From positions 1 through 13,173 of the forward strand of contig DATFXR010000559.1 of the NCBI GenBank assembly GCA_035315685.1: a stretch of DNA of 13,173 nucleotides, in the 5' to 3' direction. Source of the DNA: QHWK01 sp035315685 (GTDB lineage Bacteria > Acidobacteriota > Vicinamibacteria > Vicinamibacterales > CAVVIG01). Shown here piece by piece: positions 1 through 6,640 of the stretch. The position numbers and the translations under genes were made by a program. How positions within the stretch are numbered: position 1 is the stretch's first letter; every line of letters starts with the position of its first letter. The notes under the pieces are model-generated. The model was not told the DNA's origin and did not search any database. It saw only the letters and a list, made by a program, of their open reading frames with translations.

Positions 1-2
1 GC

Positions 3-1355
3 CTCGTCGCGCAGACCGTGGTCAAGCTGCCGAAGAACAAATACACGCCGACACAGGACGTCGAGCTCGGTCGCGAAGCAGCGGCGGAGGTTCGCAAGAA
101 GTACCCGATCATCCACGATCAGCGGATTGCCCGCTATCTCAACAAGCTCGGCGATCGACTCGTCGCGGCCGCGCCTCCCGAGCTCAACGAACCCGTCTAC
201 GAGTACTCGTTCACGCCGGTCAACCTCCAGGAGATCAACGCCTTCGCTCTTCCGGGTGGCCCGATGTTCGTCAACCGCGGGATGTTCGACGCCGCGGCCA
301 GCGAAGGCGAAGTCGCCGGCGTAATGGCGCACGAGTTGTCGCATGTGCTGCTTCGCCACGGGACCGCCAACGCCACCAAGGCGGAGAATCCCTGGCTGCA
401 ACTGGGTCAGATCGCCGGCGCGGTCGGCGGCGCCGTGGTGGGAGGCGCAGCGGGTGCGGCGATCACGCAGGGCGGCCAGTTCGGAGTCGGCACGGTGCTT
501 CTCAGGTACAGCCGCGACTTCGAGAAACAGGCCGACCTGCTGGGCGCGCAGATCATGGCGCGCGCCGGCTACGATCCGCGTGCGCTCGCGCACATGTTCG
601 AGACGATTGAAGCCGACTCGAAAAAGAGCGCCGGTGGCAACCCGCAGTGGCTGAGCAGCCATCCCGATCCGGGGAACCGCACGCAATACATCAACAAGGA
701 AGCAGAGTCGCTGACGATGGCGAGCGCCCCCGATTCGAAGGAGTTCGAGCCGATCAAGGCTGCGTTCGCATCGCTGCCGCGGGGAAAGGCGACAGCGAAT
801 ACGGGTCGCGGCCGAGCAGATTCGGGCAGCGACACGCCGCCCGCCGTCGGCACACCGGGGCAGCCGGTGCCGCGGCCGACGTCGGAGTTCCGCGATGTCG
901 CCGGCGGCCGGCTGTTCCGCGCCTCCGTGCCGGCGGATTGGACCAGCCTCCTCGCGAAGAGCTCGATCAAGGTCGTCCCGCGGAACGGCTACGGTCAGCT
1001 CGACGGACAGACGGTATTCAATTACGGGGTCGAGTTCGGCGTCGCGCGAGCCGCGACGCGCGACCTGGTCGCGGCGACCAACGCGTGGGTGAATGCCGCG
1101 ACGCAGGAGAATCGCGATCTTCACTACGCCGGCGCGCAGCAGTCGACGCGAATCTCGCAGCGGCCGGCCGTCGCGACGCCGCTCGTCAACCGTTCGGCAC
1201 TCGGCGGTCAGGAACGGATCACCGTGTACACGGCGTTCCTTGCCGATGGCTCGCTGTTCTACTACCTGACGGTGGTGCCGGAGAACGATGCCGACGCGTT
1301 TCAGGAGACGTTCAGGCGAATCGGCGACTCGATCCGGCTGACGGACTCGCGCTGA
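3..1355 (+). CDS. M48-family zinc metalloprotease, 5'-truncated by the window edge
   Basis: This is a secreted or periplasmic zinc endopeptidase of the M48 (Ste24/HtpX/BepA-like) group. Residues are numbered from the GTG at 18, which is probably internal: the frame stays open to position 3 and reads LVAQTVVKLP, which looks like the end of a signal peptide running into the mature protein, so the true start lies upstream. The zinc site is visible as HELSH (H105, E106, H109), with the third ligand E169 in the segment FEKQAD; a typical M48 HPDPGNR motif follows at about 215-221. A Gly/Ala-rich stretch (about 132-150) separates the first two elements. From about 290 to 445 there is a second domain rich in beta-type sequence that I cannot name; it vaguely recalls PsbP/DUF1795-like folds. 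Members of this group work in envelope protein quality control, but the substrate cannot be inferred here. Protease call firm, C-terminal domain unassigned. Confidence 0.92.
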   Translation, partial: LVAQTVVKLPKNKYTPTQDVELGREAAAEVRKKYPIIHDQRIARYLNKLGDRLVAAAPPELNEPVYEYSFTPVNLQEINAFALPGGPMFVNRGMFDAAASEGEVAGVMAHELSHVLLRHGTANATKAENPWLQLGQIAGAVGGAVVGGAAGAAITQGGQFGVGTVLLRYSRDFEKQADLLGAQIMARAGYDPRALAHMFETIEADSKKSAGGNPQWLSSHPDPGNRTQYINKEAESLTMASAPDSKEFEPIKAAFASLPRGKATANTGRGRADSGSDTPPAVGTPGQPVPRPTSEFRDVAGGRLFRASVPADWTSLLAKSSIKVVPRNGYGQLDGQTVFNYGVEFGVARAATRDLVAATNAWVNAATQENRDLHYAGAQQSTRISQRPAVATPLVNRSALGGQERITVYTAFLADGSLFYYLTVVPENDADAFQETFRRIGDSIRLTDSR

Positions 1356-1373
1356 TCGTCGTAGGCAGGAAGC

Positions 1374-1391
1374 GTCCGGCCGAAGCCGGAC
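1374..1391. terminator. GC-rich hairpin between convergent gene ends
   Basis: GTCCGGC, loop CGAA, GCCGGAC forms a perfect 7-bp stem. It lies in the 53-bp gap between the protease stop and the stop of the small minus-strand ORF, so it could act on transcripts from both sides. No T-run follows on either strand, so it is either a weak or factor-assisted terminator or a short REP-like palindrome. Confidence 0.35.
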
Positions 1392-1408
1392 ACCACGGCT
1401 GATCGGCC

Positions 1409-1585
1409 CTATTGGACCCTGCTCGCACGCTTCATCATGTCGCTCATCAACGCCTTCGCTGTCTGCAGCAGCTCGAGACAGCGAGGAGTCCTGTTTTCCG
1501 GCAACGGCGTCGTCTTCGAGATGAGCGCTTCGATGTCGGACAGCGTGTTCTGCAGCGCTTTGAACGCGACTGGATCGATGAACAT
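1409..1585 (-). CDS. Small hypothetical protein, 58 aa
   Basis: The minus strand encodes a 58-residue protein starting MFIDPVAFKALQNTLSDIEA and ending MKRASRVQ. The composition is that of a soluble, mostly helical small protein: two amphipathic stretches (about 5-24 and 36-53) around a Pro-rich turn (TTPLPENRTP), with one cysteine at 36. The third codon position is strongly G/C, as in the neighbouring genes, and the overlapping plus-strand frames look much less protein-like. ATG at 1585 is the only good start, since an in-frame TGA lies six codons upstream. No clear Shine-Dalgarno sequence precedes it. It converges on the protease gene and diverges from the Asp-box protein. I recognise no family, and function is unknown. 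Confidence 0.6.
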   Translation of the reverse strand: MFIDPVAFKALQNTLSDIEALISKTTPLPENRTPRCLELLQTAKALMSDMMKRASRVQ

Positions 1586-1751
1586 GCGCCGAACACTACG
1601 TCAGCCGACGGTTACGCACAAGCCGCCAACGAACGCCGGTTTCACGCCGGTCGCTCGGCTGAAGCGTTCGCGGCCTCGCTTCCATACCGGTTCGAGATAG
1701 CGCGAAAGCTTTAGCTGAGCGTACGCCGGTCGGTGTATTCTCGCGGCCGAT
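1586..1751. promoter_or_regulatory. Divergent intergenic region with ACGCCGGT direct repeats
   Basis: This 166-bp spacer must hold the promoters of the small minus-strand gene and the Asp-box gene. The octamer ACGCCGGT occurs three times on the plus strand at 1633-1640, 1644-1651 and 1723-1730; the first two are 11 bp apart, one helical turn. TATTCT at 1736-1741 could be a -10 box but lies only 10 bp before the ATG and has no good -35. A regulatory role is a guess from spacing. Confidence 0.25.
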
Positions 1752-4481
1752 ATGTGCACGCGATCGTCCCGCCTCGTCATCCTCCTCATCGCCCTCGCGG
1801 TGCCGTTCACCGGCGTGATGCTGCGCCAGCTGTTTGCCCAGCAGGGCCGCGTCGATCCGGTGCTCTACGGGGGCCTGCGCTGGCGGATGATCGGACCGTT
1901 TCGCGGTGGCCGTGTCAACGGCGTGAGCGGTGTGCCGGGGCAACCGAACACCTTCTATTTCGGCTCGGTCGGCGGCGGCGTCTGGAAGACCACCAACGCG
2001 GGCCGCACGTGGCAGCCGATCTTCGACTCGCAGCCGATCGCATCGATTGGTGCGATTGGCGTCGCCCCCTCGAATCCCGACGTCGTCTACGTCGGGAGCG
2101 GCGAGGCCGACATGCGGTCGCAGATCTCGTACGGCAACGGCATGTACAAGTCCACTGACGCCGGCAAGACGTGGACCCACATCGGCCTCGACGACACGCG
2201 GCAGATCGGCAAAGTGATCGTCGATGCGCGCAATCCGGACGTCGTGTTCGTGGCCGCGCTCGGCCATGCGTACGGGGCGAATCCCGATCGCGGCGTGTTC
2301 CGTTCGCGCGACGGCGGCCAGACCTGGCAGAAAGTGCTCTTCAAGAGCAACGACGTCGGCGCGATCGATCTCACGTTCGATCCGGCCGATTCGCAAACCA
2401 TCTACGCGTCGCTCTGGAACACCCGGCGTCCGCCGTGGAGCATCTACCCGCCGTCGTACGGCCCGGGCGGCGGCGTCTACAAGTCGACCGACGGTGGATC
2501 GACCTGGCAGCAGCTGACGCGCGGCCTGCCGACCGACGGCGTCGGCCGCATCGGCCTCGCCGTCGCGCCGACCACCGGCACGCGCGTCTACGCGATCGTC
2601 GACGCGAAGGACGGCGGGCTCTATCGATCGGACGACAGCGGTGCGACATGGACGAAGACGTCGGGCGATTCACGCATCTGGGGCCGCGGCTGGTACTTCG
2701 GCAAGGTCGTCGTCGATCCGAAGAACGCCGATCTCGTCTACGTCTCGAACACCGGCGTGTATCGCTCGCGTGACGGCGGGCGCACGTTCGGTGAGCCGTT
2801 CAAGGGATCGCCCGGCGGCGACGACTATCACCAGCTCTGGATCTACCCGGACGACGGCAACCGGATGATTCTCGGTGGCGACCAGGGCGCCGTGATCAGC
2901 GTCGACGGCCTGGCCGATCATCCGACATGGTCGTCGTGGCTGAATCAGCCGACGGCGCAGATCTATCGCCTCTCGCCGGACAACTCGTTTCCCTACTGGG
3001 TCACCGGCGCGCAGCAGGACAGCGGCGCCGTCCGCGTCCGCACTCGGGGCCGGTTCGCAGGCATCACGATGCGCGACTGGGAGCCGCTGTGCGCGGGCGG
3101 CGAAGCCGGCTATACGGCGCCCGATCCGCTGAACCCCGACGTCGTCTACGGCGGCACCGTCGAGAAATGCAACGCGCAGACCGGCAAGATCGATCGCGTC
3201 TCGCCGGAAGTCGATCTGCCAACACCGCCGCGCCACACATGGACGCTCCCGCTGGCGTTCTCGCCAGCCGACCAGCACGCGCTGTACTTCAGCGATCAGT
3301 ACCTGTTCAAGACGACCGACGGCGGCCAGCACTGGACGCGGATCAGCGAGGACATGACGCGTGAGAATCCGGGCGTGCCGCCGAATCTCGACGCCGCGAC
3401 CGCCGCCGATGCGCCGGAGTCGCAGCGCCGCGGCGTCATCTATTCGATCGCACCGTCGCCGCTGCGCGCGCCGCTCATCTGGATCGGCACCGACGACGGC
3501 TACGTGCACGTCACGCCGGATGATGGGAAGACGTGGCAGAACGTGACGCCACGCGATCTGACCGCGTGGAGCAAGGTGGTGATGATCGAGGCGTCGCACT
3601 TCGACCCGAACGCCGCCTACGCCGCAATCGATCGCCATCGCCTCGAAGACAACGAACCGTACATCTACCGGACGAAAGACAACGGCAAGACGTGGACGAA
3701 GATCGTCAACGGGCTGCCGCGCGGCGTCTACCTGCAGACGATCAAGGAAGACCCGAAGCGGCGCGGGCTCCTCGTCGCCGGGACGGAACTCGGCGTGTTC
3801 GTGTCGTTCGACGACGGCGACAACTGGCAGTCGCTGCAGCTCAACCTCCCGGCCAGCTCGATGCGCGACCTCGCGTTCCACGACAACGATCTCATCATCG
3901 CAACGCACGGCCGCGGGTTCTGGGTGCTCGACGACATCAGCGTGCTGCGGCAAGTCACCCCGGACATGACGAGCGCGAACGTGCATCTGTTCACGCCGGC
4001 GGAGGCGATCATTCTTCCGCCGGCCACCGACGACGGCACGCCGACGCAGAAAGACGAGGCGATGGCGGAGAATCCGCCGATTGGGGCGATTGTCGACTAC
4101 TACCTGAAGTCGGCGGCGAGCGGGCCGCTGACGATCGAGATCCTGAACGCGAGCGGCAGTGTGGTGCGGCACGTATCGAGCGCCGATCCGGTTTCCCCGA
4201 TCGATCCCGGGACGCTCGTCGTCAACGCGGTGTGGCAGCGGGCGCAGGAACCGCCTTCCGCAGCGGCGGGTATGCACCGGTACGTGTGGGACTTCCGCCC
4301 CGATCCGCCCGCCGGCGGCGGCCGCGGTCGCGGCGGCCGGGGCGGTGGTGGTGGCGGCGGTGGCCGCGGCGGCCCGCCACCGGTTGCCCCTGGAAGTTAT
4401 TCCGTTCGGCTCACCGTCAATGGTCAGTCGCTCACGCAGCCGATCGTTGCGAAACCGGATCCTCGCGAGAGGGCACGATAA
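1752..4481 (+). CDS. Secreted Asp-box (BNR/VPS10-like) beta-propeller protein
   Basis: This 909-aa exported protein is of the kind usually annotated as glycosyl hydrolase, sortilin/VPS10-domain or WD40/YVTN/BNR-like repeat protein. Residues 1-30 form a signal peptide with a hydrophobic core (VILLIALAVPFTGVML). At least ten Asp-box motifs (S/T-x-D-x-G-x-T-W) follow, near residues 79-87, 133-141, 184-192, 244-252, 292-300, 338-346, 520-528, 588-594, 640-648 and 685-692, so the protein should fold as one or two beta-propellers. Residues 742-850 form a beta-rich region, then comes a Gly/Arg low-complexity linker (855-874) and a final segment YSVRLTVNGQSLTQPIVAKP. In related proteins, as I recall them, this strand leads into a further helical tail; here the frame stops after PDPRERAR, and repeat R1 begins 20 bp later. 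No catalytic residues are evident, so glycosidase activity should not be assumed. No strong ribosome binding site precedes the ATG. Confidence 0.92.
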   Translation: MCTRSSRLVILLIALAVPFTGVMLRQLFAQQGRVDPVLYGGLRWRMIGPFRGGRVNGVSGVPGQPNTFYFGSVGGGVWKTTNAGRTWQPIFDSQPIASIGAIGVAPSNPDVVYVGSGEADMRSQISYGNGMYKSTDAGKTWTHIGLDDTRQIGKVIVDARNPDVVFVAALGHAYGANPDRGVFRSRDGGQTWQKVLFKSNDVGAIDLTFDPADSQTIYASLWNTRRPPWSIYPPSYGPGGGVYKSTDGGSTWQQLTRGLPTDGVGRIGLAVAPTTGTRVYAIVDAKDGGLYRSDDSGATWTKTSGDSRIWGRGWYFGKVVVDPKNADLVYVSNTGVYRSRDGGRTFGEPFKGSPGGDDYHQLWIYPDDGNRMILGGDQGAVISVDGLADHPTWSSWLNQPTAQIYRLSPDNSFPYWVTGAQQDSGAVRVRTRGRFAGITMRDWEPLCAGGEAGYTAPDPLNPDVVYGGTVEKCNAQTGKIDRVSPEVDLPTPPRHTWTLPLAFSPADQHALYFSDQYLFKTTDGGQHWTRISEDMTRENPGVPPNLDAATAADAPESQRRGVIYSIAPSPLRAPLIWIGTDDGYVHVTPDDGKTWQNVTPRDLTAWSKVVMIEASHFDPNAAYAAIDRHRLEDNEPYIYRTKDNGKTWTKIVNGLPRGVYLQTIKEDPKRRGLLVAGTELGVFVSFDDGDNWQSLQLNLPASSMRDLAFHDNDLIIATHGRGFWVLDDISVLRQVTPDMTSANVHLFTPAEAIILPPATDDGTPTQKDEAMAENPPIGAIVDYYLKSAASGPLTIEILNASGSVVRHVSSADPVSPIDPGTLVVNAVWQRAQEPPSAAAGMHRYVWDFRPDPPAGGGRGRGGRGGGGGGGGRGGPPPVAPGSYSVRLTVNGQSLTQPIVAKPDPRERAR

Positions 4482-4501
4482 CGGGAGCCGGACTCGAGGG
4501 G

Positions 4502-4549
4502 AAGCAACCGCGGAGACCGCAGAGACCGCGGAGACTGCAGAGATTTTTT
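4502..4549 (+). repeat. R1: 9-nt-period repeat arm (CGCAGAGAC family)
   Basis: The arm begins AAGCAACCGCGGAGACCGCA and continues with 9-nt units (CCGCAGAGA, CCGCGGAGA, CTGCAGAGA), ending in a T6 run at 4544-4549. Bases 4502-4531 are identical to 9681-9710 in R3. Only one arm is present; the complementary TCTCTGCGG arm seen in R2 and R3 is missing. Just downstream is a perfect hairpin GAGGTC-TT-GACCTC (4550-4563). The element starts 20 bp after the Asp-box gene stop. Confidence 0.8.
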
Positions 4550-4596
4550 GAGGTCTTGACCTCGCACGAGCGATAACTGGTGTCGCGCGAAGGAAG

Positions 4597-4953
4597 ATGT
4601 TCACGCCCTCCCCGGTCAAGCCTGCCGTACCGATTTCCATCGTCGAGTCGCTCGACGTTCGCGTCGGCACGATTCAGGCTGTCGGCGATGTGGCCGGTTC
4701 GCGCAAGCTGGTGAAACTCACGGTCGGCTTCGGCGATCACACGCGATCGATTCTCGCCGGGATGAAGCAGGAGCGCGAGAACCTGCAGGAGCTCGTCGGC
4801 AGGCAGGCCCTGTTTGTCGTCAACCTCGAGCCGAAGAAAATGGCCGGCGAGGTGTCGGAAGGCATGCTGTTCGACATCGGCTACGCCGATGGCCTGATGC
4901 CTGCGCTGGCGGTGCCGGAGCGGCCATTGCCTGACGGCGTCCGGGCGGGGTGA
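4597..4953 (+). CDS. tRNA-binding (OB-fold) domain protein, MetG C-terminal/CsaA-like
   Basis: This 118-aa cytoplasmic protein consists of a single tRNA_bind OB-fold domain, as in the C-terminus of some methionyl-tRNA synthetases, CsaA and Arc1p/EMAP-II. The signature LDVRVGTIQAV sits at residues 19-29, followed by KLVKLTVGFGD, the core ELVGRQALFVVNLEPKKMAG (65-84) and SEGMLFDIG. The end PERPLPDGVRAG matches the way free-standing CsaA-type proteins finish. Length is normal for CsaA (about 110 aa), but the core with its EGML segment is nearer MetG. Known members bind tRNA or structured RNA, and CsaA has been reported as an export chaperone; which applies here cannot be told. AAGGAAG abuts the ATG, closer than usual for a Shine-Dalgarno sequence, so the start is slightly uncertain. 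The next gene begins 10 bp after the stop, suggesting co-transcription. Confidence 0.88.
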   Translation: MFTPSPVKPAVPISIVESLDVRVGTIQAVGDVAGSRKLVKLTVGFGDHTRSILAGMKQERENLQELVGRQALFVVNLEPKKMAGEVSEGMLFDIGYADGLMPALAVPERPLPDGVRAG

Positions 4954-4963
4954 GGGAAGGTCG

Positions 4964-5566
4964 ATGCGTCTCTATCTTTCAACTGCATTGTTGGCGTCGT
5001 GCCTGGCGGCACCGGTCTTCGCTCAGCCGACTCTCGAGATCACGCTGAAGCAGGGAAGCCGCCGAGAGGCGCAGACCAAGGAACAACTCGAGCGGCTGCT
5101 CAAAACCCACGACGTCTCACGCTGGATTTTCACGAAGTCGATCGTCGTCGACGAGCGCACGATCCCTCACAGCCATCCGGTCCTGACGTTGCACGCCAGA
5201 CATCTCCAGGACGATGAGCTGCTGCTGTCGACGTTCGTGCACGAACAGTTCCACTGGTTCCTGGTGGAGAAGGACGCGGAGGCCAACGAGGCGATCAAGG
5301 ATCTGCACCGGCTGTTCGCCACGGTGCCCGCCAGTCCGCCGGAAGGCGCGCAGGACGAGCACTCGACCTACCTGCACCTGCTGGATTGCTATCTGGAGTA
5401 TCGCGCTGTCCAGCAGCTGCTCGGCGAGCTCAAGGCGCGGCAGGTGATGGAATTCTGGGCCAGCGATCACTACACGTGGGTGTACAGGACCATCCTCGAT
5501 CGGCCGCGCGACATTGCCGCCGTGATGTCGAGACACCAGCTGCTGATACCGCTCGATCGGCAGTGA
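4964..5566 (+). CDS. Small secreted protein with HExxH motif, putative metallopeptidase
   Basis: This 200-aa protein has a clear signal peptide (MRLYLSTALLASCLAAPVFA, cleavage likely after residue 20). The notable feature is FVHEQFHWF, with H93-E94-x-x-H97 giving a zincin-type HExxH motif. H133 and E145 (in CYLEYRA) are candidates for a third ligand about 36-48 residues later, a spacing compatible with gluzincins. There is no room for a large catalytic lobe, so it may be a minimal peptidase or a non-catalytic metal-binding protein. I know no named family. The start is well supported: GGGAAGG (4954-4960) lies 3 bp before the ATG and 1 bp after the upstream stop. The pairing with a tRNA-binding protein gives no functional hint. 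The zinc role is inferred from the motif alone. Confidence 0.85.
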   Translation: MRLYLSTALLASCLAAPVFAQPTLEITLKQGSRREAQTKEQLERLLKTHDVSRWIFTKSIVVDERTIPHSHPVLTLHARHLQDDELLLSTFVHEQFHWFLVEKDAEANEAIKDLHRLFATVPASPPEGAQDEHSTYLHLLDCYLEYRAVQQLLGELKARQVMEFWASDHYTWVYRTILDRPRDIAAVMSRHQLLIPLDRQ

Positions 5567-5568
5567 GT

Positions 5569-5600
5569 GGTGCACGGACCTGAAAGGGCGGCCGCGCACC
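5569..5600 (+). terminator. Possible intrinsic terminator after the HExxH gene
   Basis: GGTGCACGG (5569-5577) pairs with CCGCGCACC (5592-5600) at eight of nine positions, with a 14-nt loop. TCGCAAC and then TTTCTT follow. The T-tract is displaced and interrupted, so this is a weak candidate, but it is placed 3 bp after the stop codon. Confidence 0.35.
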
Positions 5601-5643
5601 TCGCAACTTTCTTATTGATGTCGCTGCGAGTCCTTACCAAACA

Positions 5644-5734
5644 CTAACCGATCCCTCGCCATTCGCTAACCGTTCCCGCAGGATTCCCGCCGCGTTAACT
5701 CTTACATTGGAACGCGTTGACGGACCGCAGGTCC
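5644..5734 (+). promoter_or_regulatory. Upstream region of the 206-aa secreted protein: direct repeats and leader hairpin
   Basis: CTAACCGATCCC (5644-5655) and CTAACCGTTCCC (5666-5677) are 12-bp direct repeats with one mismatch, offset by 22 bp, or two helical turns, as for sites of tandem-binding activators. The surrounding 5605-5715 is locally poorer in GC than the coding DNA. A perfect hairpin GGACC-GCA-GGTCC lies at 5722-5734 in the probable leader. TTGACG at 5717-5722 resembles a -35 box but has no matching -10. Operator function is inferred from spacing only. Confidence 0.3.
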
Positions 5735-5765
5735 ATTTCGTGAACTGTCAGTAGCAGGAGACACG

Positions 5766-6386
5766 ATGAAACGAATGAACGCACTCGGGGCGACCGCTGT
5801 TGCCGCCGCGACGCTGGTCGGTGTCGCAGGCACGCAGGCAGCGGCCAAGGGCAACAACAAACAGGAATTCAACATGGTGCGTGGCGCCAAGCTGGTCGCG
5901 TCCGGCTGTCTGCCGAACGCCACGGCCAACGTGCGGATCAGACCGCGCGGTGCGGTGGAGGTGATGGACGTGGAAGTGGCGGGCCTTCCGCCGAAGACCG
6001 AGTTCGACTTTTTCGTGATCCAGAAGCCGGGCGCGCCGTTCGGCCTGGCCTGGTACCAGGGCGACATCGAGACCGATGAGAACGGCGAGGGCCATGGACG
6101 CTTCATCGGCCGCTTCAACGAAGAGACGTTCATCGTCGCCCAGGGCAGCGTGCCGGCGCCGCTCGTGCACAACAATGCGTTTCCCGATGCGATCACCAAC
6201 CCGGTGACCAACCCGGTCCACACGTTCCATCTCGGTCTCTGGTTCAACTCCTCGGTCGATGCGCAGAATGCTGGCTGCCCAGCCGACGTCACGCCGTTCA
6301 ACGGCGAGCACAACGCCGGAATTCAGGTCTTGAACACCAGCAACTTCCCCGATCTGCAGGGTCCGCTGTTCTTCGTCAAGCCGTAA
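5766..6386 (+). CDS. Secreted protein of unknown function, 206 aa
   Basis: An exported protein with a signal peptide at residues 1-26 (basic MKRMN, Ala/Val-rich core, likely cleavage at the AQA-type site near 24-26). The mature part is rich in beta-prone sequence and aromatic residues, with two cysteines (C48 in the motif SGCLPNATANV, and C162 in AGCPADV) that could form a disulfide. Motifs such as GLPPKTEFDFFVIQKPGAPF, GLAWYQGDIETDENGEG and HNAGIQVLNTSNFPDLQGPL suggest an all-beta extracellular fold, broadly like CHRD or superoxide-dismutase-like secreted domains, but I cannot assign a family. The start is firm: AGGAG (5756-5760) with a 5-nt spacer. Its stop codon lies in a GTAA tetraloop of a 5-bp hairpin (6378-6391). 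It converges on the fusion gene, with repeat R2 between them. Confidence 0.85.
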   Translation: MKRMNALGATAVAAATLVGVAGTQAAAKGNNKQEFNMVRGAKLVASGCLPNATANVRIRPRGAVEVMDVEVAGLPPKTEFDFFVIQKPGAPFGLAWYQGDIETDENGEGHGRFIGRFNEETFIVAQGSVPAPLVHNNAFPDAITNPVTNPVHTFHLGLWFNSSVDAQNAGCPADVTPFNGEHNAGIQVLNTSNFPDLQGPLFFVKP

Positions 6387-6394
6387 GGCTTGTG

Positions 6395-6490
6395 GCGGGA
6401 AAAGCAACCGCGGAGACCGCAGGGACCGCAGAGATTTCTTTTCTTTACCTCTTTCCTGCGTTCTCTGCGCCTCTGCGGTTGCTTTCCCGC
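6395..6490. repeat. R2: inverted 9-nt-period repeat, long hairpin
   Basis: The left head GCGGGAAAAGCAACCGC (6395-6411) pairs with GCGGTTGCTTTCCCGC (6475-6490) over 16 bp with a single bulged A. Inside it, CGGAGACCG/CAGGGACCG/CAGAGA units face TTCTCTGCG/CCTCTGCGG units. The loop is pyrimidine-rich (TTTCTTTTCTTTACC). Bases 6402-6431 differ from R1 and R3 at two of 30 positions. It lies between convergent genes, starts 8 bp after a stop codon, and could act as a bidirectional terminator or mRNA 3'-end stabiliser. Confidence 0.85.
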
Positions 6491-6640
6491 AGCTGCTATC
6501 CGCCTGCTAGGGGACCTGATCGGATTGCGACCGGAGACCGCAGAGATTACTTTTCTTTACCTCTTTTCTGCGTTCTCTGCGGTTGCTTTCCCGCTGCTGC
6601 TATCCGCCTGCTACGGGATCTGGTTCGATTGCGAGCGGCC
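6424..6640. repeat. Diverged tandem duplication of the R2 right half plus a gene 3' end
   Basis: Copy A (6424-6535) and copy B (6536 to about 6640) align throughout: CCGCAGAGATT, the pyrimidine tract, TTCTCTGCGG, TTGCTTTCCCGC, GCTGCTATCCGCCTGCTA and on to GATTGCGA. Copy A has 8 extra bases, about one repeat unit. Copy B contains the true stop and last codons of the minus-strand fusion gene (RSQSNQIP, TAG at 6613-6611). Copy A contains a relic of the same end (RSQSDQVP, TAG at 6509-6507). Copy B also keeps a perfect 10-bp hairpin, ACCGCAGAGA (6537-6546) with TCTCTGCGGT (6574-6583). Confidence 0.85.

Noticed and set aside
4314..4375. G-rich tract that might form a G-quadruplex
   Set aside because: It is the coding sequence of the Gly/Arg linker, mostly GGC/GGT codons; runs of three or more G are too few for a strong case.
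4550..4584. Sigma-70-like promoter using TTGACC at 4556
   Set aside because: No acceptable -10 hexamer occurs at 16-18 bp; the TTGACC is part of a small palindrome.
2670..4670. 666-codon open frame on the minus strand
   Set aside because: It lies opposite the Asp-box gene, is Arg/Val/Asp-rich in the way of GC-rich antisense frames, and has no recognisable domain. The plus-strand protein is clearly real.
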